This document shows, one piece after another, positions 1 to 8,748 of a stretch of DNA of 64,000 bases. A program made the position numbers and the translations under genes. This DNA comes from Streptomyces griseus subsp. griseus (GTDB taxonomy: Bacteria; Actinomycetota; Actinomycetes; Streptomycetales; Streptomycetaceae). The notes under the pieces were generated by a model. It worked only from the letters and a program-made list of their open reading frames with translations. It was not told the origin of the DNA and did not search any database. The stretch covers positions 434,001-498,000 of the forward strand of contig NZ_JOJE01000005.1 of assembly GCF_000720255.1 (NCBI RefSeq), in the 5' to 3' direction. Position 1 is the stretch's first letter. Each line of letters opens with the position of its first letter.

Positions 1-1770
1 CGCGTGTGGCGCACGGACCAGTCCGCGTCCCTGCTGATGAACACGGTGGCGGAGCAGATCACGGTCTTCACCGACGCCGGGGTCAGCTGTGCGGGCCCGG
101 TGGTACCCGGACCCGATCTGTACGCGTGGGCGGCGTCGCTCGCCGCGGACCCCGGCGACCATCCGCCGGGCGTCCTCTCACAGGCGCGGGAGCTGCGACC
201 CGACTCGTACCCCTCGCGCGCGCTGTACGGCCACTATCTGCGCTGGGCCTTCCAACGGGTCGTGCGCACCGCGCCCGCCCGACTGACGGTCCGCGTGCAC
301 CGTGACACCGCCACCGCCCTGGACGCCGGGCCCGGCCACGACGTGCTGCGGCTGGCGAGCGGTACTCGCTTACGGCTGGACGCGGTGGTCCTGGCGCAGG
401 GGCACGTGCCCGGAGCCCGGGCGCGCCAGGGCCCCGGGCCGCGGCATGTCCCGCCCGGCAACCCCGCCGACGCCGGTCTCGGCGCGATCACCCCGGGCGA
501 ACCGGTGGCGTTGCGCGGCCTCGGGCTGGCGTTCTTCGACTACCTGGCCCTGTTCACGCGCGGGCGCGGCGGTCGCTTCGAGGAGCGGCCGGACGGCCTG
601 CTCACCTACCGGCCCTCCGGTCGCGAGCCACGCCTGTACGCGGGGTCCCGGCGCGGGCTGCCGTACCAGGCGCGCGGCGAGAACCAGAAGGGCCCGGGCG
701 AGCGCCACCGGCCCGTGCTCCTCACGCCGCGCACCATCGACACGCTGCGGGCCCGCGCCGCCGACGGGGGCGTCCGCTTCCGCAGGGACATCTGGCCGCT
801 GATCGCCCGTGAGGTCGAACTCGTCTACTACAGGGCCCTGTTACGGCGTCGCGGCGCCACGGAGGAGTCCTTCGCCGCGTTCCTCCACCGCTATCTGGCG
901 GCGCCTGCCGGAGGAGCGGCCCAGCAGCGACTGCTGGGCATGCACGGCATCACGGCCGGGGACCGCTGGGACTGGGACTCGCTCACCACCCCGTACCCCG
1001 ACGAAGCCCTGCGCGGGCGAGCCGAGTTCACCGCATGGCTGACCTCGCACCTGGAACGCGATGCCGCGCTGGCGCGCGGTGGAAACGTGGACGAACCCGT
1101 CAAGGCGGCTCTCGACGCGCTGCGCGACCTACGCAACGAGATTCGCCAGGTCGTCGATCACGCGGGGCTCACCGGCGCCTCCTACCGTGACGAACTCACC
1201 GACTGGTACACGCCGTTGAACGCCTCCCTGTCCATCGGCCCGCCCGGACGCCGGATAGCGGAGATGGCCGCGCTGGTCCGCGCGGGCATCCTCACCCCGC
1301 TGGGCCCGGCCATGCGGGTGACCACGACGGCGACGGGATGGGCGGTGTCCTCGGCGGTGGTCCCGGGCGGGCCCGTGGCCGTCACCACGCTCATCGAGGC
1401 GCGGATCCAGGACACGGACGTGCGCACGACATCCGACCCGCTGCTGCGCCACCTCCTCGACACGGGCCAGGCGTTCCCGTACCGCATCCCCGACCCGGAC
1501 GGCGGCCACCACGAGACGGGCGCCCTCGCCGTGACCCGCAGGCCCGCCCGCGTCCTGCACGGGGGCGGGTGCCCCTACCCCGGCCGCTTCGCGCTGGGCG
1601 TCCCGACGGAAGGCGTGCACTGGGCGACGGCGACGGGCATACGGCCCGGCGTGGACTCGGTGACGCTGGGAGACGCGGACGCCATCGCGCGAGCGGTTCT
1701 CGCTCTGGGCGTGACGCTCCCCACGGTCTCAGGACCGCCCACCGCCGCCGTCCCGGCGGGCGCCCGGTGA
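1..1770 (+). CDS. FAD/NAD(P)-binding protein, 5' end outside the window
   Basis: About 590 codons are visible and the frame is open to the left edge, so the start and the N-terminal dinucleotide-binding glycine motif lie upstream. The visible part resembles large flavin/NAD(P)-binding proteins of the NAD_binding_9 type: an internal segment reads as a nucleotide-binding sheet (VVLAQGHVPG, near residue 130) followed by a long alpha/beta region rich in Arg. The substrate cannot be told. The stop overlaps the start of the MFS gene (GTGA), so the two are translationally coupled, suggesting an oxidation plus export or import function. Two in-frame TTA codons (370-372 and 841-843) would make translation depend on the bldA leucyl tRNA in Streptomyces. 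Family call is moderate, role unknown. Confidence 0.7.
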   Translation, partial: RVWRTDQSASLLMNTVAEQITVFTDAGVSCAGPVVPGPDLYAWAASLAADPGDHPPGVLSQARELRPDSYPSRALYGHYLRWAFQRVVRTAPARLTVRVHRDTATALDAGPGHDVLRLASGTRLRLDAVVLAQGHVPGARARQGPGPRHVPPGNPADAGLGAITPGEPVALRGLGLAFFDYLALFTRGRGGRFEERPDGLLTYRPSGREPRLYAGSRRGLPYQARGENQKGPGERHRPVLLTPRTIDTLRARAADGGVRFRRDIWPLIAREVELVYYRALLRRRGATEESFAAFLHRYLAAPAGGAAQQRLLGMHGITAGDRWDWDSLTTPYPDEALRGRAEFTAWLTSHLERDAALARGGNVDEPVKAALDALRDLRNEIRQVVDHAGLTGASYRDELTDWYTPLNASLSIGPPGRRIAEMAALVRAGILTPLGPAMRVTTTATGWAVSSAVVPGGPVAVTTLIEARIQDTDVRTTSDPLLRHLLDTGQAFPYRIPDPDGGHHETGALAVTRRPARVLHGGGCPYPGRFALGVPTEGVHWATATGIRPGVDSVTLGDADAIARAVLALGVTLPTVSGPPTAAVPAGAR

Positions 1771-2972
1771 ACGCGCCGGGCACGCTGCCCCGTGCGCGCT
1801 CCACGCCCCGCCCCGCCACCGACGGGTCACAGGGCAGCGGCCTGTCCACCGCGTTGACCGTGGCGGCCGTCACCGTTCTGACCTCACTGCCGGTGTTCCT
1901 GCCGGGCGCGGCCAACGGTCTCATCTCCGCCGAGTACGGCTGGAGTTCGACACGCATGGGCGCCGTGCTCGCGGTGTACTGGCTGGCCTCGCTGGCCGGT
2001 GCGTACCTCACCAAGCGCGCCGCCATGCCTCCGGTGATCGAACGTGTCCTGGCGGTCGCACTCGGCGGCACCGCGTTGGGTCTGGGGTGCGCGGCGGCGG
2101 CACCGGTGGTGGGCCTGTGGGTGAGTTCCGCGCTCGGCGGTTTCGCGTACGGCTTCACCCAGCCGCACACCAACGCCCTGCTCATGCGCCGCTGCCCGCC
2201 CCGTACCCGGGCGTTCGCCTTCGGCCTCAAGCAGGCGGCGGTTCCGGCAGCGACCCTGCTGGCCAGCCTGTCGATGCCGCTGCTGGCCCAGCCGGCGGGC
2301 TGGCGGCCGGTGTTCGGGCTGACAGCGGCACTGTGCGCGGCGGCGACTGTGCCGCTGCTGTGGAAATCCGAGCTTCGTGGCGTCCGGGCCGACGGGCCGG
2401 CGCGGCAGCGCGCCACCCCCCTCCACCGGGACCGCTACCTGCTGGCGCTGAGCTGCGCCGGGTTCTTCGGAGCGATGGTCGGCAACGGCCTGGGCGGATT
2501 CCTGCTGCTGTCCCTCACCACCCGGGGCACCTCGCTGGCAGTGGCGAGCACGGTCGCGACGGGTGGCGCCGCCCTCAACATCGCGGTCCGCCTGGGCGCG
2601 GGCTGGCTGATCGGACGCCGCCCGGGGGCGACCGGGCCCGCGCTGACGGCCCTGTTCCTGACTGGCGCGTGCGGGACGGCACTGCTCACTCAGACGCACC
2701 CGGCGCTGACCACCACGGGCGCCCTGCTCGCGTACGGCGGCGGCTGGGGCTGGGCAGGGCTGCTGCACTACGCGATCGGGCTGCCGTATCCGGGTCAGGA
2801 AGGGCGGGCCACGGCTTACAGCCAGATGGGGGTGTCGCTGGGCGCGGCAACGGGGCCGCTCATGTGCGGGGCACTGTTCACAGTGGCCCCGGCGGCAGGG
2901 TGGTGGGCGCTGACCGCGGCTGGGGCGGGGGCTGCCGGATGCGCGCTGGTGGCGCGACGGGGTCAGCGCTGA
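1767..2972 (+). CDS. MFS transporter
   Basis: A 401-residue polytopic membrane protein with about twelve hydrophobic segments, typical of the major facilitator superfamily. The GTG start overlaps the stop of the upstream flavoprotein gene by four bases, so it is chosen over any upstream start in the same frame. A conserved family-like stretch, GGFAYGFTQPHTNALLMRR, near residue 115-135 follows a transmembrane segment, and the two six-helix halves are separated by a charged loop around residue 205-220. It is probably the transporter partner of the flavoprotein. Direction and substrate are not deducible. No regulator is visible next to it. Confidence 0.85.
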   Translation: MNAPGTLPRARSTPRPATDGSQGSGLSTALTVAAVTVLTSLPVFLPGAANGLISAEYGWSSTRMGAVLAVYWLASLAGAYLTKRAAMPPVIERVLAVALGGTALGLGCAAAAPVVGLWVSSALGGFAYGFTQPHTNALLMRRCPPRTRAFAFGLKQAAVPAATLLASLSMPLLAQPAGWRPVFGLTAALCAAATVPLLWKSELRGVRADGPARQRATPLHRDRYLLALSCAGFFGAMVGNGLGGFLLLSLTTRGTSLAVASTVATGGAALNIAVRLGAGWLIGRRPGATGPALTALFLTGACGTALLTQTHPALTTTGALLAYGGGWGWAGLLHYAIGLPYPGQEGRATAYSQMGVSLGAATGPLMCGALFTVAPAAGWWALTAAGAGAAGCALVARRGQR

Positions 2973-3087
2973 GCACCCCCGGCAGACGACCGGCCGGCGC
3001 CGCCCGCGCGCACGTGATGCGTCATCGGGATGAGTCACACTGTCCACCGGCTCCCCCGACAACTGTCGTTCCCTCCCCTTCCGTACC

Positions 3088-3506
3088 TCAGCGCGCGCTG
3101 GCAGTGACCGACAGCTTTCCCAGCAGAGGGCTGGGATCGCCGTGCCAGACGATCGTGAGCGCGTCCCTGGCCCGTGTCGCTGCGACGAAGAGCAGTGACC
3201 GGGCCCGCTTGCACTTCGCCTGGTACCGGGACGGGTCGGTGCGGCGCAGCGCCTCCACCGAGGCCCCGGGCAACAGACCCCGTTGCACGCCCGCGATGAC
3301 CATCCGCTGATATTCCAGCCCCTTGAACCGGTACATCGTGCCGATGTGCACGCCCTCGTCGTCCCGCGGACCGTCGGCCGTGATCTCGGTCGACGTGATG
3401 CCTTTCTTCGCCAGACGACTCGCCACCTGGGTGAGCATGTCGTTCGTCGGTACACACACCGCGATGTCCTCACGACGGATGTCGTGCCCGGAGGCTCTTC
3501 ACGGAC
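3088..3506 (-). pseudogene. UvrD/Rep-type helicase, C-terminal remnant
   Basis: About 135 codons encode only the end of a superfamily 1 helicase. The motif around YRFKGLEYQ matches motif V (a QGLE/KGLEF type) and LLFVAATRARD matches motif VI with its conserved arginine. Walker A and the other N-terminal motifs are absent, and the same frame meets a stop just upstream of 3506. The protein cannot be a working helicase. It lies between the MFS gene and the AsnC regulator with no partner genes, so it is read as debris of a deletion. A short expressed domain cannot be excluded. Confidence 0.75.
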
Positions 3507-3525
3507 ATGGAGGGCGCTCGCTATC

Positions 3526-3546
3526 TCTGGACACTTGACAAGGGAA
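3526..3546. promoter_or_regulatory. Shared 21-bp element upstream of the AsnC-type regulator
   Basis: This 21-mer (core CACTTGACA) matches 17 of 21 positions with the element at 6963-6983 upstream of the aminotransferase gene. Two copies in front of a regulator and its likely target operon suggest a binding site of the regulator. The TTGACA in it could also act as a -35 box, but no well-spaced -10 is obvious. Confidence 0.4.
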
Positions 3547-3628
3547 TGGTCACCCCTGCGGAATATGTGTTCAACACTGCGGAAGAAGCGGCGACGAACT
3601 GCCGGAAAGAACCACGTGGGAGCGCACA

Positions 3629-4129
3629 ATGTCTGAGAAGGACTCAGGGTCGGGTCCCGCGTCCGGACGAACTGCCGTCCCGCTCGACGACATCGACCGG
3701 CAAATCCTGAGCCGGCTCCTCGAAGACGGCCGGGTGTCGGTCCGCGCGCTGGCCGAGCAGGTGCACATCTCGCGCGCCAACGCCTACACGCGGATCGGCA
3801 GGCTGGTCGCAGAGGAGGTCATCAGCGGCTTCACCGCGCGCCTGAACCCGAAGCGTGCGGGCCTCGGCACGAGCGCGTACGTGACGGTGACCAGCGAGCA
3901 GAAAGCCTGGCGCGACATCTCGCGCGAGCTGCGCGAAATCCCGTACGTCGAGCACGTCGCCCTGGTCGGGGGCGACTTCGACGTCCTGGTGCTGGTCCGG
4001 ACACCGGACAACGAGACGCTGCGCCACATCGTGCTGGAGCGCGTCCAGGCGATCGCCGGGGTGCGCTCGACCCGTACCTGGCTGGTCTTCGACGAGGTAC
4101 GGGGCCCGGGGGCCGACTGGACCGCCTGA
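3629..4129 (+). CDS. Lrp/AsnC family transcriptional regulator
   Basis: A 166-residue protein with the classic layout: a winged helix-turn-helix at residues 20-65 (DDIDRQILSRLLEDGRVS, then LAEQVHISRANAYTRIGRL) and a C-terminal RAM/AsnC ligand-binding domain of about 80 residues (VEHVALVGGDFDVLVLV). Such proteins bind amino acids or related acids and switch operon expression. It is followed at once by a convergent aminotransferase-paaN operon, which makes phenylalanine or a derivative a plausible effector. The start is the ATG after a GGAAAGAACC region. A 21-bp element upstream recurs in front of the aminotransferase gene. The family is certain, the ligand is inference. Confidence 0.92.
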   Translation: MSEKDSGSGPASGRTAVPLDDIDRQILSRLLEDGRVSVRALAEQVHISRANAYTRIGRLVAEEVISGFTARLNPKRAGLGTSAYVTVTSEQKAWRDISRELREIPYVEHVALVGGDFDVLVLVRTPDNETLRHIVLERVQAIAGVRSTRTWLVFDEVRGPGADWTA

Positions 4130-4184
4130 CCAAGGGCCCGACGCCCGGACCCCGATTCGGTCCGCATGCGACCGGCCGTTCCGG

Positions 4185-5873
4185 TCAGACGTCGAGCAGC
4201 GCACCGGCGGCCCTCCGGTCCCGGGCCGTGGCCGGCACGGACGCGTGCCGGGACCGCAGCACCCGGAACCGCCCGGTGACGAAGTGGGCGCCGGTGCCGG
4301 GGAGGTCGGCGACGGCCGAGGACGGATCCGCGGGGAGGTCGTCGGCGACGTTCTGCACCAGATGCACCCCGGCGTCGAGCGCCGCCGTCTCGGCGGCCGC
4401 CAGCACCAGTGGATCGGCCGAGTGCACCGCGGCGTACAGCGCGCCGTGGCGGCCGACGGTGCCGCGGAACAGGGCGAGGCTGCGCGCGGTCGACTCGGTG
4501 CCCACCAGGAACGCGACCGGCCCCGGCCACTCCCGGGTGTAGACGCGCTCGCTCTGCGCCCCGAGCCGGACGATGAGCGGGCTGCGCACATCGACGACGG
4601 GGTGGCCCGGAAGGCTCAGCGGCTGCGACGCGTGCACCACCGGGCCGTATCGCCCGGCTTCCGCGAGCGCCGCCCGGACTTCTTCGCCCGCGAGCGCGCC
4701 CACCAGTCTCGCCACCCGCGCCGGATGGGCGAGCAGCCGGTCCACGGCCTCGGCGAGGTCCGCGCCGAACTCCCGCAGGCTCTTGGGGCCTTCGTCGGTG
4801 TCGAAGCCCGACGCCGGCACCAGGATGTTCTGCGGCGTGGTCCGGACCGTGCCGCTGCACCGGCACAGGGCGAGGGCGAGGCCGCGCAGCAGTCCCCGGT
4901 AGTCGTCGGTGGAGTCCACGATCACGGTGTTCAGCCCGGTCCGGTTCGCGAACACGGCGGCCTGGCGGGCATGTCGCTCCAGCCAGTCGGCGAAGCGCGC
5001 CGATCCGGTGAAGTCGACGATCCGCACCGCGGGGTCCGTGGCCAGCCGCTGGTGCAGGCGCTCCCCGGGTGCCGCCACCGCAAGGGTCACGATGTCCGGG
5101 GCGTGGCCTGCCTCCGCCAGCACTTCGCGGGCGATGCGCACGGTGATCGCCAGGGGCAGCACGGAGCGTGGATGCGGAGCGACGATCACGGGGTTCCCGG
5201 TCACCAGGCTGGTGAACAGGCCCGGATATCCGTTCCAGAGGGGGTAGTCGGGACAACCGATGAGAAGCGACACCCCGCGCGGAACCAAGGTGCTGGTGCC
5301 GCACACCGGCAGCGGCTGCCCCCGACGGCGGGTCTGCTCCCAGCGCAGGTCCGCAGGGACGCGCTCCGACTCGGCGAAAGCCTGGGCGACCGCCTCCAGG
5401 GCCCGGTCCTGTGCGCTCGGTCCGGCGGCCCGGAACGCCGCCGGAAGCGGCTGACCGGTGGTGTGGTGCACGGCGAGGGCCAGCTCATGGCTGCGCGTGT
5501 TCAGCCGCCGGAGCATCTCCACCGCCAGCCCCGCCCGGTGGTGGAGTCCGGCGACCCGCCACTCGGCCGTCGCCCGCCCCGACGCCGTCACCAGGGCCGC
5601 CGGGTCGCAGCGCGGGTAGCCGATGCCCATGACCGTGCCGTACGGGGAGGACTCGGTGACCACCCGGCCGAGCTCACCCGGCTGGTCGAGGTCGAAGGCG
5701 CGGCCCAGCAGGGAGCCGAAGACCTTCGCCGCCGTCCGGGGCGACCGCATGCCCGCGTCGGCGGCACCGCGCCATGTCGCCTCCGTGAAGGGCGCACAGC
5801 GTTCACCGGCCGTGATGGCTCGCACCGCCTGGTGGAGCAGCTCGCGATGCCGCTCGTAGGGACCGGGGCGCAC
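4185..5873 (-). CDS. paaN: PaaN-like aldehyde dehydrogenase superfamily protein
   Basis: A 562-residue protein resembling PaaN of actinobacterial phenylacetate catabolism, an aldehyde dehydrogenase relative thought to oxidise an aldehyde intermediate. Recognisable pieces are the N-terminal bundle (GERCAPFTEATWRGAADAG), the cofactor-binding region (LIGCPDYPLWNGYPGLFTSL, then GNPVIVAPHPRSVLPLA), the FTGSARFADWLE motif and the TTPQNILVP segment. Just before TTPQN, family members as I know them have a catalytic cysteine (GQxCTTPQ). Here residue 344 is arginine (CGG), so dehydrogenase activity is doubtful. The gene starts four bases after the aminotransferase stop, so they form an operon. It may be a degenerate or non-catalytic paralogue. 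Confidence 0.8.
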   Translation of the reverse strand: MRPGPYERHRELLHQAVRAITAGERCAPFTEATWRGAADAGMRSPRTAAKVFGSLLGRAFDLDQPGELGRVVTESSPYGTVMGIGYPRCDPAALVTASGRATAEWRVAGLHHRAGLAVEMLRRLNTRSHELALAVHHTTGQPLPAAFRAAGPSAQDRALEAVAQAFAESERVPADLRWEQTRRRGQPLPVCGTSTLVPRGVSLLIGCPDYPLWNGYPGLFTSLVTGNPVIVAPHPRSVLPLAITVRIAREVLAEAGHAPDIVTLAVAAPGERLHQRLATDPAVRIVDFTGSARFADWLERHARQAAVFANRTGLNTVIVDSTDDYRGLLRGLALALCRCSGTVRTTPQNILVPASGFDTDEGPKSLREFGADLAEAVDRLLAHPARVARLVGALAGEEVRAALAEAGRYGPVVHASQPLSLPGHPVVDVRSPLIVRLGAQSERVYTREWPGPVAFLVGTESTARSLALFRGTVGRHGALYAAVHSADPLVLAAAETAALDAGVHLVQNVADDLPADPSSAVADLPGTGAHFVTGRFRVLRSRHASVPATARDRRAAGALLDV

Positions 5874-5877
5874 GGCT

Positions 5878-6924
5878 TCAGCCTCTCCAGGTCGCGGCGA
5901 GCGCGAGCAGGGCGTCGTTCTCCTCCGGCAGACCGATCGTCACCCGGACGCCTTCGCCGGGAAACGGGCGGACGACCACGTTCCCGCTGAGGCAGTGCAG
6001 GGCGAAGTCCGCGCTGCCGCCGGCGAGCGGCAGCCAGACGAAGTTGGCCTGGGAGTCGGGCACGTCGAAGCCGCGCGCACGCAGCCGCTCCGTCACCCGC
6101 TCCCGCTCGGCGACGGTGAGCGCGGCGCGGCGGGCGACCTCCGCGCGCTCCCCCAGAGCGACGACGGCGGCCTCCTGGGCGAGCGCGCTGACACTGAACG
6201 GCACCTGCGTCTTACGCACCGTGACGGCGATCTCCTTCGGCGCCACGCAGTAGCCGACCCTCAGGCCCGCCAGCCCGTACGCCTTGGAGAAGGTCCGCAG
6301 CACCACCACGTTCGGCCGGTCGCCGAGCAGGCCGAGCGCATCGGGGACCAGCGCCGGATCGGCGTACTCGCGGTAGGCCTCGTCCACGACGATCAGTACG
6401 TCGTCCGGCACCCGGGCCGCGAAGTCGCGCAGCGCCCGCTCGCCGACCGCGGTGGAGGTGGGGTTGTTGGGATTGCAGACGAAGACCAGTCGGGTCCGGC
6501 CGTTGATCTGCTCGGCCATGGCGTCGAGGTCCAGCGCGTGCTCGCGAAGCGGGACCTGCACCGCGCTGCCGCCCGCTACCGTCGTGAGGATCGGATACGC
6601 CTCGAAGGATCGCCAGCCGAAGACGACCTCGTCGCCGGGGCGGACGACCGAGTGCAGCAGCTGTGCGCAGACCTCCGAGGAACCGGCGCCCACCGCGATC
6701 CGCTCCGGATCGACGCCGTGATGCTCGGCCAGGGCTCCCACGAGACAGGCGGCGCTCATGTCGGGATACCTCGACACACCACCGGCCAGTTCCCCGAGCC
6801 TTCCCACCACTCCCGGCAGCATCCCGTACGGGGACTCGTTGCCGGCCAGCGCGACCGCACCGGGGACCTTGCGGCCCGGCACGTAGGCGGGCAGCCGCGC
6901 CAGGGACGAACGGACACGCACCAT
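5878..6924 (-). CDS. HisC-like PLP aminotransferase, probable aromatic amino acid aminotransferase
   Basis: A 348-residue fold-type I aminotransferase close to histidinol-phosphate/phenylalanine aminotransferases. Visible motifs: NESPYG near the N-terminus, CNPNNPTS, VDEAYREYAD, and TFSKAYGLAGLRVGY containing the PLP-binding lysine. It ends with the C-terminal arginine region FPGEGVRVTIG that binds the substrate carboxylate. A biosynthetic hisC would sit in a his operon. Here it is the first gene of a two-gene operon with paaN and faces an AsnC-type regulator, so transamination of phenylalanine to phenylpyruvate is the likely role. The ATG start is preceded by GAAGCGAG at reasonable spacing. 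Confidence 0.85.
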   Translation of the reverse strand: MVRVRSSLARLPAYVPGRKVPGAVALAGNESPYGMLPGVVGRLGELAGGVSRYPDMSAACLVGALAEHHGVDPERIAVGAGSSEVCAQLLHSVVRPGDEVVFGWRSFEAYPILTTVAGGSAVQVPLREHALDLDAMAEQINGRTRLVFVCNPNNPTSTAVGERALRDFAARVPDDVLIVVDEAYREYADPALVPDALGLLGDRPNVVVLRTFSKAYGLAGLRVGYCVAPKEIAVTVRKTQVPFSVSALAQEAAVVALGERAEVARRAALTVAERERVTERLRARGFDVPDSQANFVWLPLAGGSADFALHCLSGNVVVRPFPGEGVRVTIGLPEENDALLALAATWRG

Positions 6925-7261
6925 GCTCGACTCGCTTCTTCAGCGTGGCCCGAAGTCGTGCCTCCGGGCACTTGACAGGAGAAGCGTGGACAACGAATGA
7001 CAAACGTTCAACCAATTGGGAAATCAGGCGACAGACAGCCGATCCATCCCACCTGTACCGGCAAGTAGTCCGCCCGCGCTCCCCTCAGGACCGCTCCCGC
7101 GAGACGGACTGCCGGGGCACCGCCGGACCCTGGCCGCGCCCACTGATCACAGATCGGCCACATACCCCTTTCCGGCCCCCGGCCCATCGCAACGGCCCCC
7201 GAAGACTGCTCCCCACCCCCGCGAGGTCTGCGTGCCTCGCCCGCTCCGACCGAGGGAGACC
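6925..7261. other. Divergent intergenic region
   Basis: This 337-bp spacer holds the promoters of the aminotransferase-paaN operon and the lipoprotein gene. Apart from the 21-bp element at 6963-6983 I see no gene, hairpin or clear -35/-10 pair. Confidence 0.5.
6963..6983. promoter_or_regulatory. Shared 21-bp element upstream of the aminotransferase-paaN operon
   Basis: It lies about 40 bp upstream of the aminotransferase start and matches the element at 3526-3546 in 17 of 21 bases, including the uninterrupted CACTTGACA. Relative to the downstream gene it is in the opposite orientation to the copy before the regulator gene. It is a candidate operator for the AsnC-type regulator. Confidence 0.4.
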
Positions 7262-7906
7262 ATGTCCAGGACCCATCTCGCACACCGGTCGTTGATGTCA
7301 CTGGCGGCGGCCGCCGCGCTGCTGACCGCCGGCTGCTCGGGAACCGCCGACAGCGCGCACGCCGACGGCTGCCGCGCGAACGGCGACTGGACGGCCCCGC
7401 AGCGGGCTCACTGGCTGCGCCCCTCCGTGTCGTTTCCCGAGTCCGCGCCCGGCAACGACACGGCTGTCGTGATACGCCCGCGCGCCGTGGACAACAGGGG
7501 CCCGCTGTGCGAACCGATCGCCGTGCAGGTCCAGTTCTGGAAGCTCACCGCCACGGCAGCGGGGACGGACATGAGGCCCGAACTGCGCATCCGGCTGGCC
7601 ACCGGCGGAGGCGCTGCCCGAAGCATCGGCTTCCCCGCGGGACTGTCCGCCGGGGAACGCGGCGGCTGCACCGGCGTCCTGATGGCGGTGTACGCGGGCG
7701 TGCCCCTGACCGAGGGCGAACTGCCCAAGAACATCGGCCACCTGGTTCCCGGCACCGCGCAGGTGAGGTTCAGAACCGACCGGATCGGCGCCTACCGACT
7801 GCTCCCACCGTCGGAACTGGAATCATGCCGTGCGAACGGAGAGCCCATGACCACCCCACCCGCCACACCGAACCCATGGGGCAGGTGGGGCAGCGACCAC
7901 CCGTGA
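7262..7906 (+). CDS. Secreted lipoprotein of unknown function
   Basis: A 214-residue protein beginning with a basic n-region and hydrophobic core, then the lipobox LLTAGC with the lipidated cysteine near residue 25. The mature part is small, has several cysteines (CRANG, LCEP, GGCTG, SCRANG) that could form disulfides outside the cell, and looks like a beta-rich domain. I do not recognise the family. The ATG is chosen because a GAGGGAG ribosome site lies seven bases upstream and it places the signal peptide exactly at the N-terminus. It stands alone, divergent from the aminotransferase operon across 337 bp. Confidence 0.8.
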   Translation: MSRTHLAHRSLMSLAAAAALLTAGCSGTADSAHADGCRANGDWTAPQRAHWLRPSVSFPESAPGNDTAVVIRPRAVDNRGPLCEPIAVQVQFWKLTATAAGTDMRPELRIRLATGGGAARSIGFPAGLSAGERGGCTGVLMAVYAGVPLTEGELPKNIGHLVPGTAQVRFRTDRIGAYRLLPPSELESCRANGEPMTTPPATPNPWGRWGSDHP

Positions 7907-7954
7907 GCGGCACTCCACGGAGAGATCCGTTCACGCCGGGACCACCCGGTCAAC

Positions 7955-8085
7955 GCGCCCGGCAGGTCGAGAACCTGCCCGCTCGTGCCACCGCCGCCAG
8001 TCCGCGAACTTCGCCACCGGGATCAAACTCGCCGCAGTCGCCTCCGACATCATGGGCGAACTTGGCTACGCCTTTCCGCCATGAC
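7955..8085 (+). pseudogene. IS110-type transposase remnant
   Basis: Two frames together give a patched peptide: LVPPPPVRELR in one frame and ATGIKLAAVASDIMG in another. These resemble two neighbouring stretches of IS110/IS1111-family transposases (the region that reads like PPKPIRELRDLTRYR, then GIKLASVASDILGVSGRAM). The part between is missing and the frame shifts, so it is debris of an insertion sequence with an internal deletion. Assignment rests on two short matches from memory and is tentative. Confidence 0.45.
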
Positions 8086-8157
8086 ACCCAACACCCCCTG
8101 CTATGACCGGCTCCACCCTGGGAGGGGAACCTCACCCCTACCTCATGTCGTCGCACG

Positions 8158-8550
8158 TCAGGACACGGGGAACCAGGTCGACAGGCGCTTGGCAATGACC
8201 GGTACATCGATGTCGTCCTGCGCGACTTCCTCCACGAACGGGCCGGCGACGGAGACGGCCGGCGGGGCGGTACTGGCGCTCACACCGTTGAACCGCAGGA
8301 AGACACGCATGGCGAGCCAGGCGGTGCGCTTGTTGCCGTCGATCAGCGCGTGATTGCGGGCGACGGAGTGCAGCAGCGCCGCAGCCTTCTCGTGCAGCGT
8401 GGGATACAACTCGGCTCCGAACACGTTCGTCCGGGGTCGCTCGATCGCCGACACCAGAAGGCCCATGTCACGCACGCTGTGCTCGGTACCGTTGACCGTG
8501 CGGGCGATGGCCAGGATCTCGTCGATCTGGATGTAGCGCACGTCCGTCAC
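8158..8550 (-). CDS. Doc-family (Fic fold) toxin
   Basis: A 130-residue Fic/Doc protein with the catalytic loop HALIDGNKR near residues 66-74. The lysine version of the motif is typical of Doc kinases, which phosphorylate EF-Tu, rather than of AMP-transferring Fic proteins. Helices around it (LYPTLHEKAAALLHSV before, TAWLAMRVFLRFNG after) fit the fold. The GTG start overlaps the antitoxin stop (GTGA), so the pair is translationally coupled. It is the second gene of a type II toxin-antitoxin operon, probably controlled by the palindrome upstream of the antitoxin. Confidence 0.9.
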   Translation of the reverse strand: MTDVRYIQIDEILAIARTVNGTEHSVRDMGLLVSAIERPRTNVFGAELYPTLHEKAAALLHSVARNHALIDGNKRTAWLAMRVFLRFNGVSASTAPPAVSVAGPFVEEVAQDDIDVPVIAKRLSTWFPVS

Positions 8551-8741
8551 TTCAGGTAGTCCAGGATCTCCGCATCGCTGTCCATGAGCTCGGCCAGGAC
8601 GTCATCGACCTTCAGCTCGGCCCGGTTCTGTGCGTCACGGATGGCCTCAATGGCAAGTTCCTGCTTGCTGCGGCCCTCCCGGCGAGCCCGCTCGGTGAGC
8701 TTCGCGTCGAGGTCGTCGGGGAGTCGGAGTGTCATCGCCAT
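8547..8741 (-). CDS. Ribbon-helix-helix antitoxin
   Basis: A 64-residue protein beginning MAMTLRLPDDLDAKLTERAR, a ribbon-helix-helix DNA-binding motif of the CopG/Arc type. An acidic C-terminal tail (ELMDSDAEILDYLK) probably wraps the Doc toxin. The ATG at 8741 is chosen because it matches the length of the family and lies seven bases after the end of a palindrome. No Shine-Dalgarno is seen, so the message may be leaderless. Its last codons overlap the toxin start. It is expected to neutralise Doc and to repress the operon. Confidence 0.88.
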   Translation of the reverse strand: MAMTLRLPDDLDAKLTERARREGRSKQELAIEAIRDAQNRAELKVDDVLAELMDSDAEILDYLK

Positions 8742-8748
8742 ACAGAGA

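Noticed and set aside
1884..3629. A 581-codon open frame antisense to the MFS gene and helicase remnant
   Set aside because: It is rich in Arg, Pro and Gly with no domain or ribosome site, an artefact of high GC; the opposite strand encodes clear family motifs.
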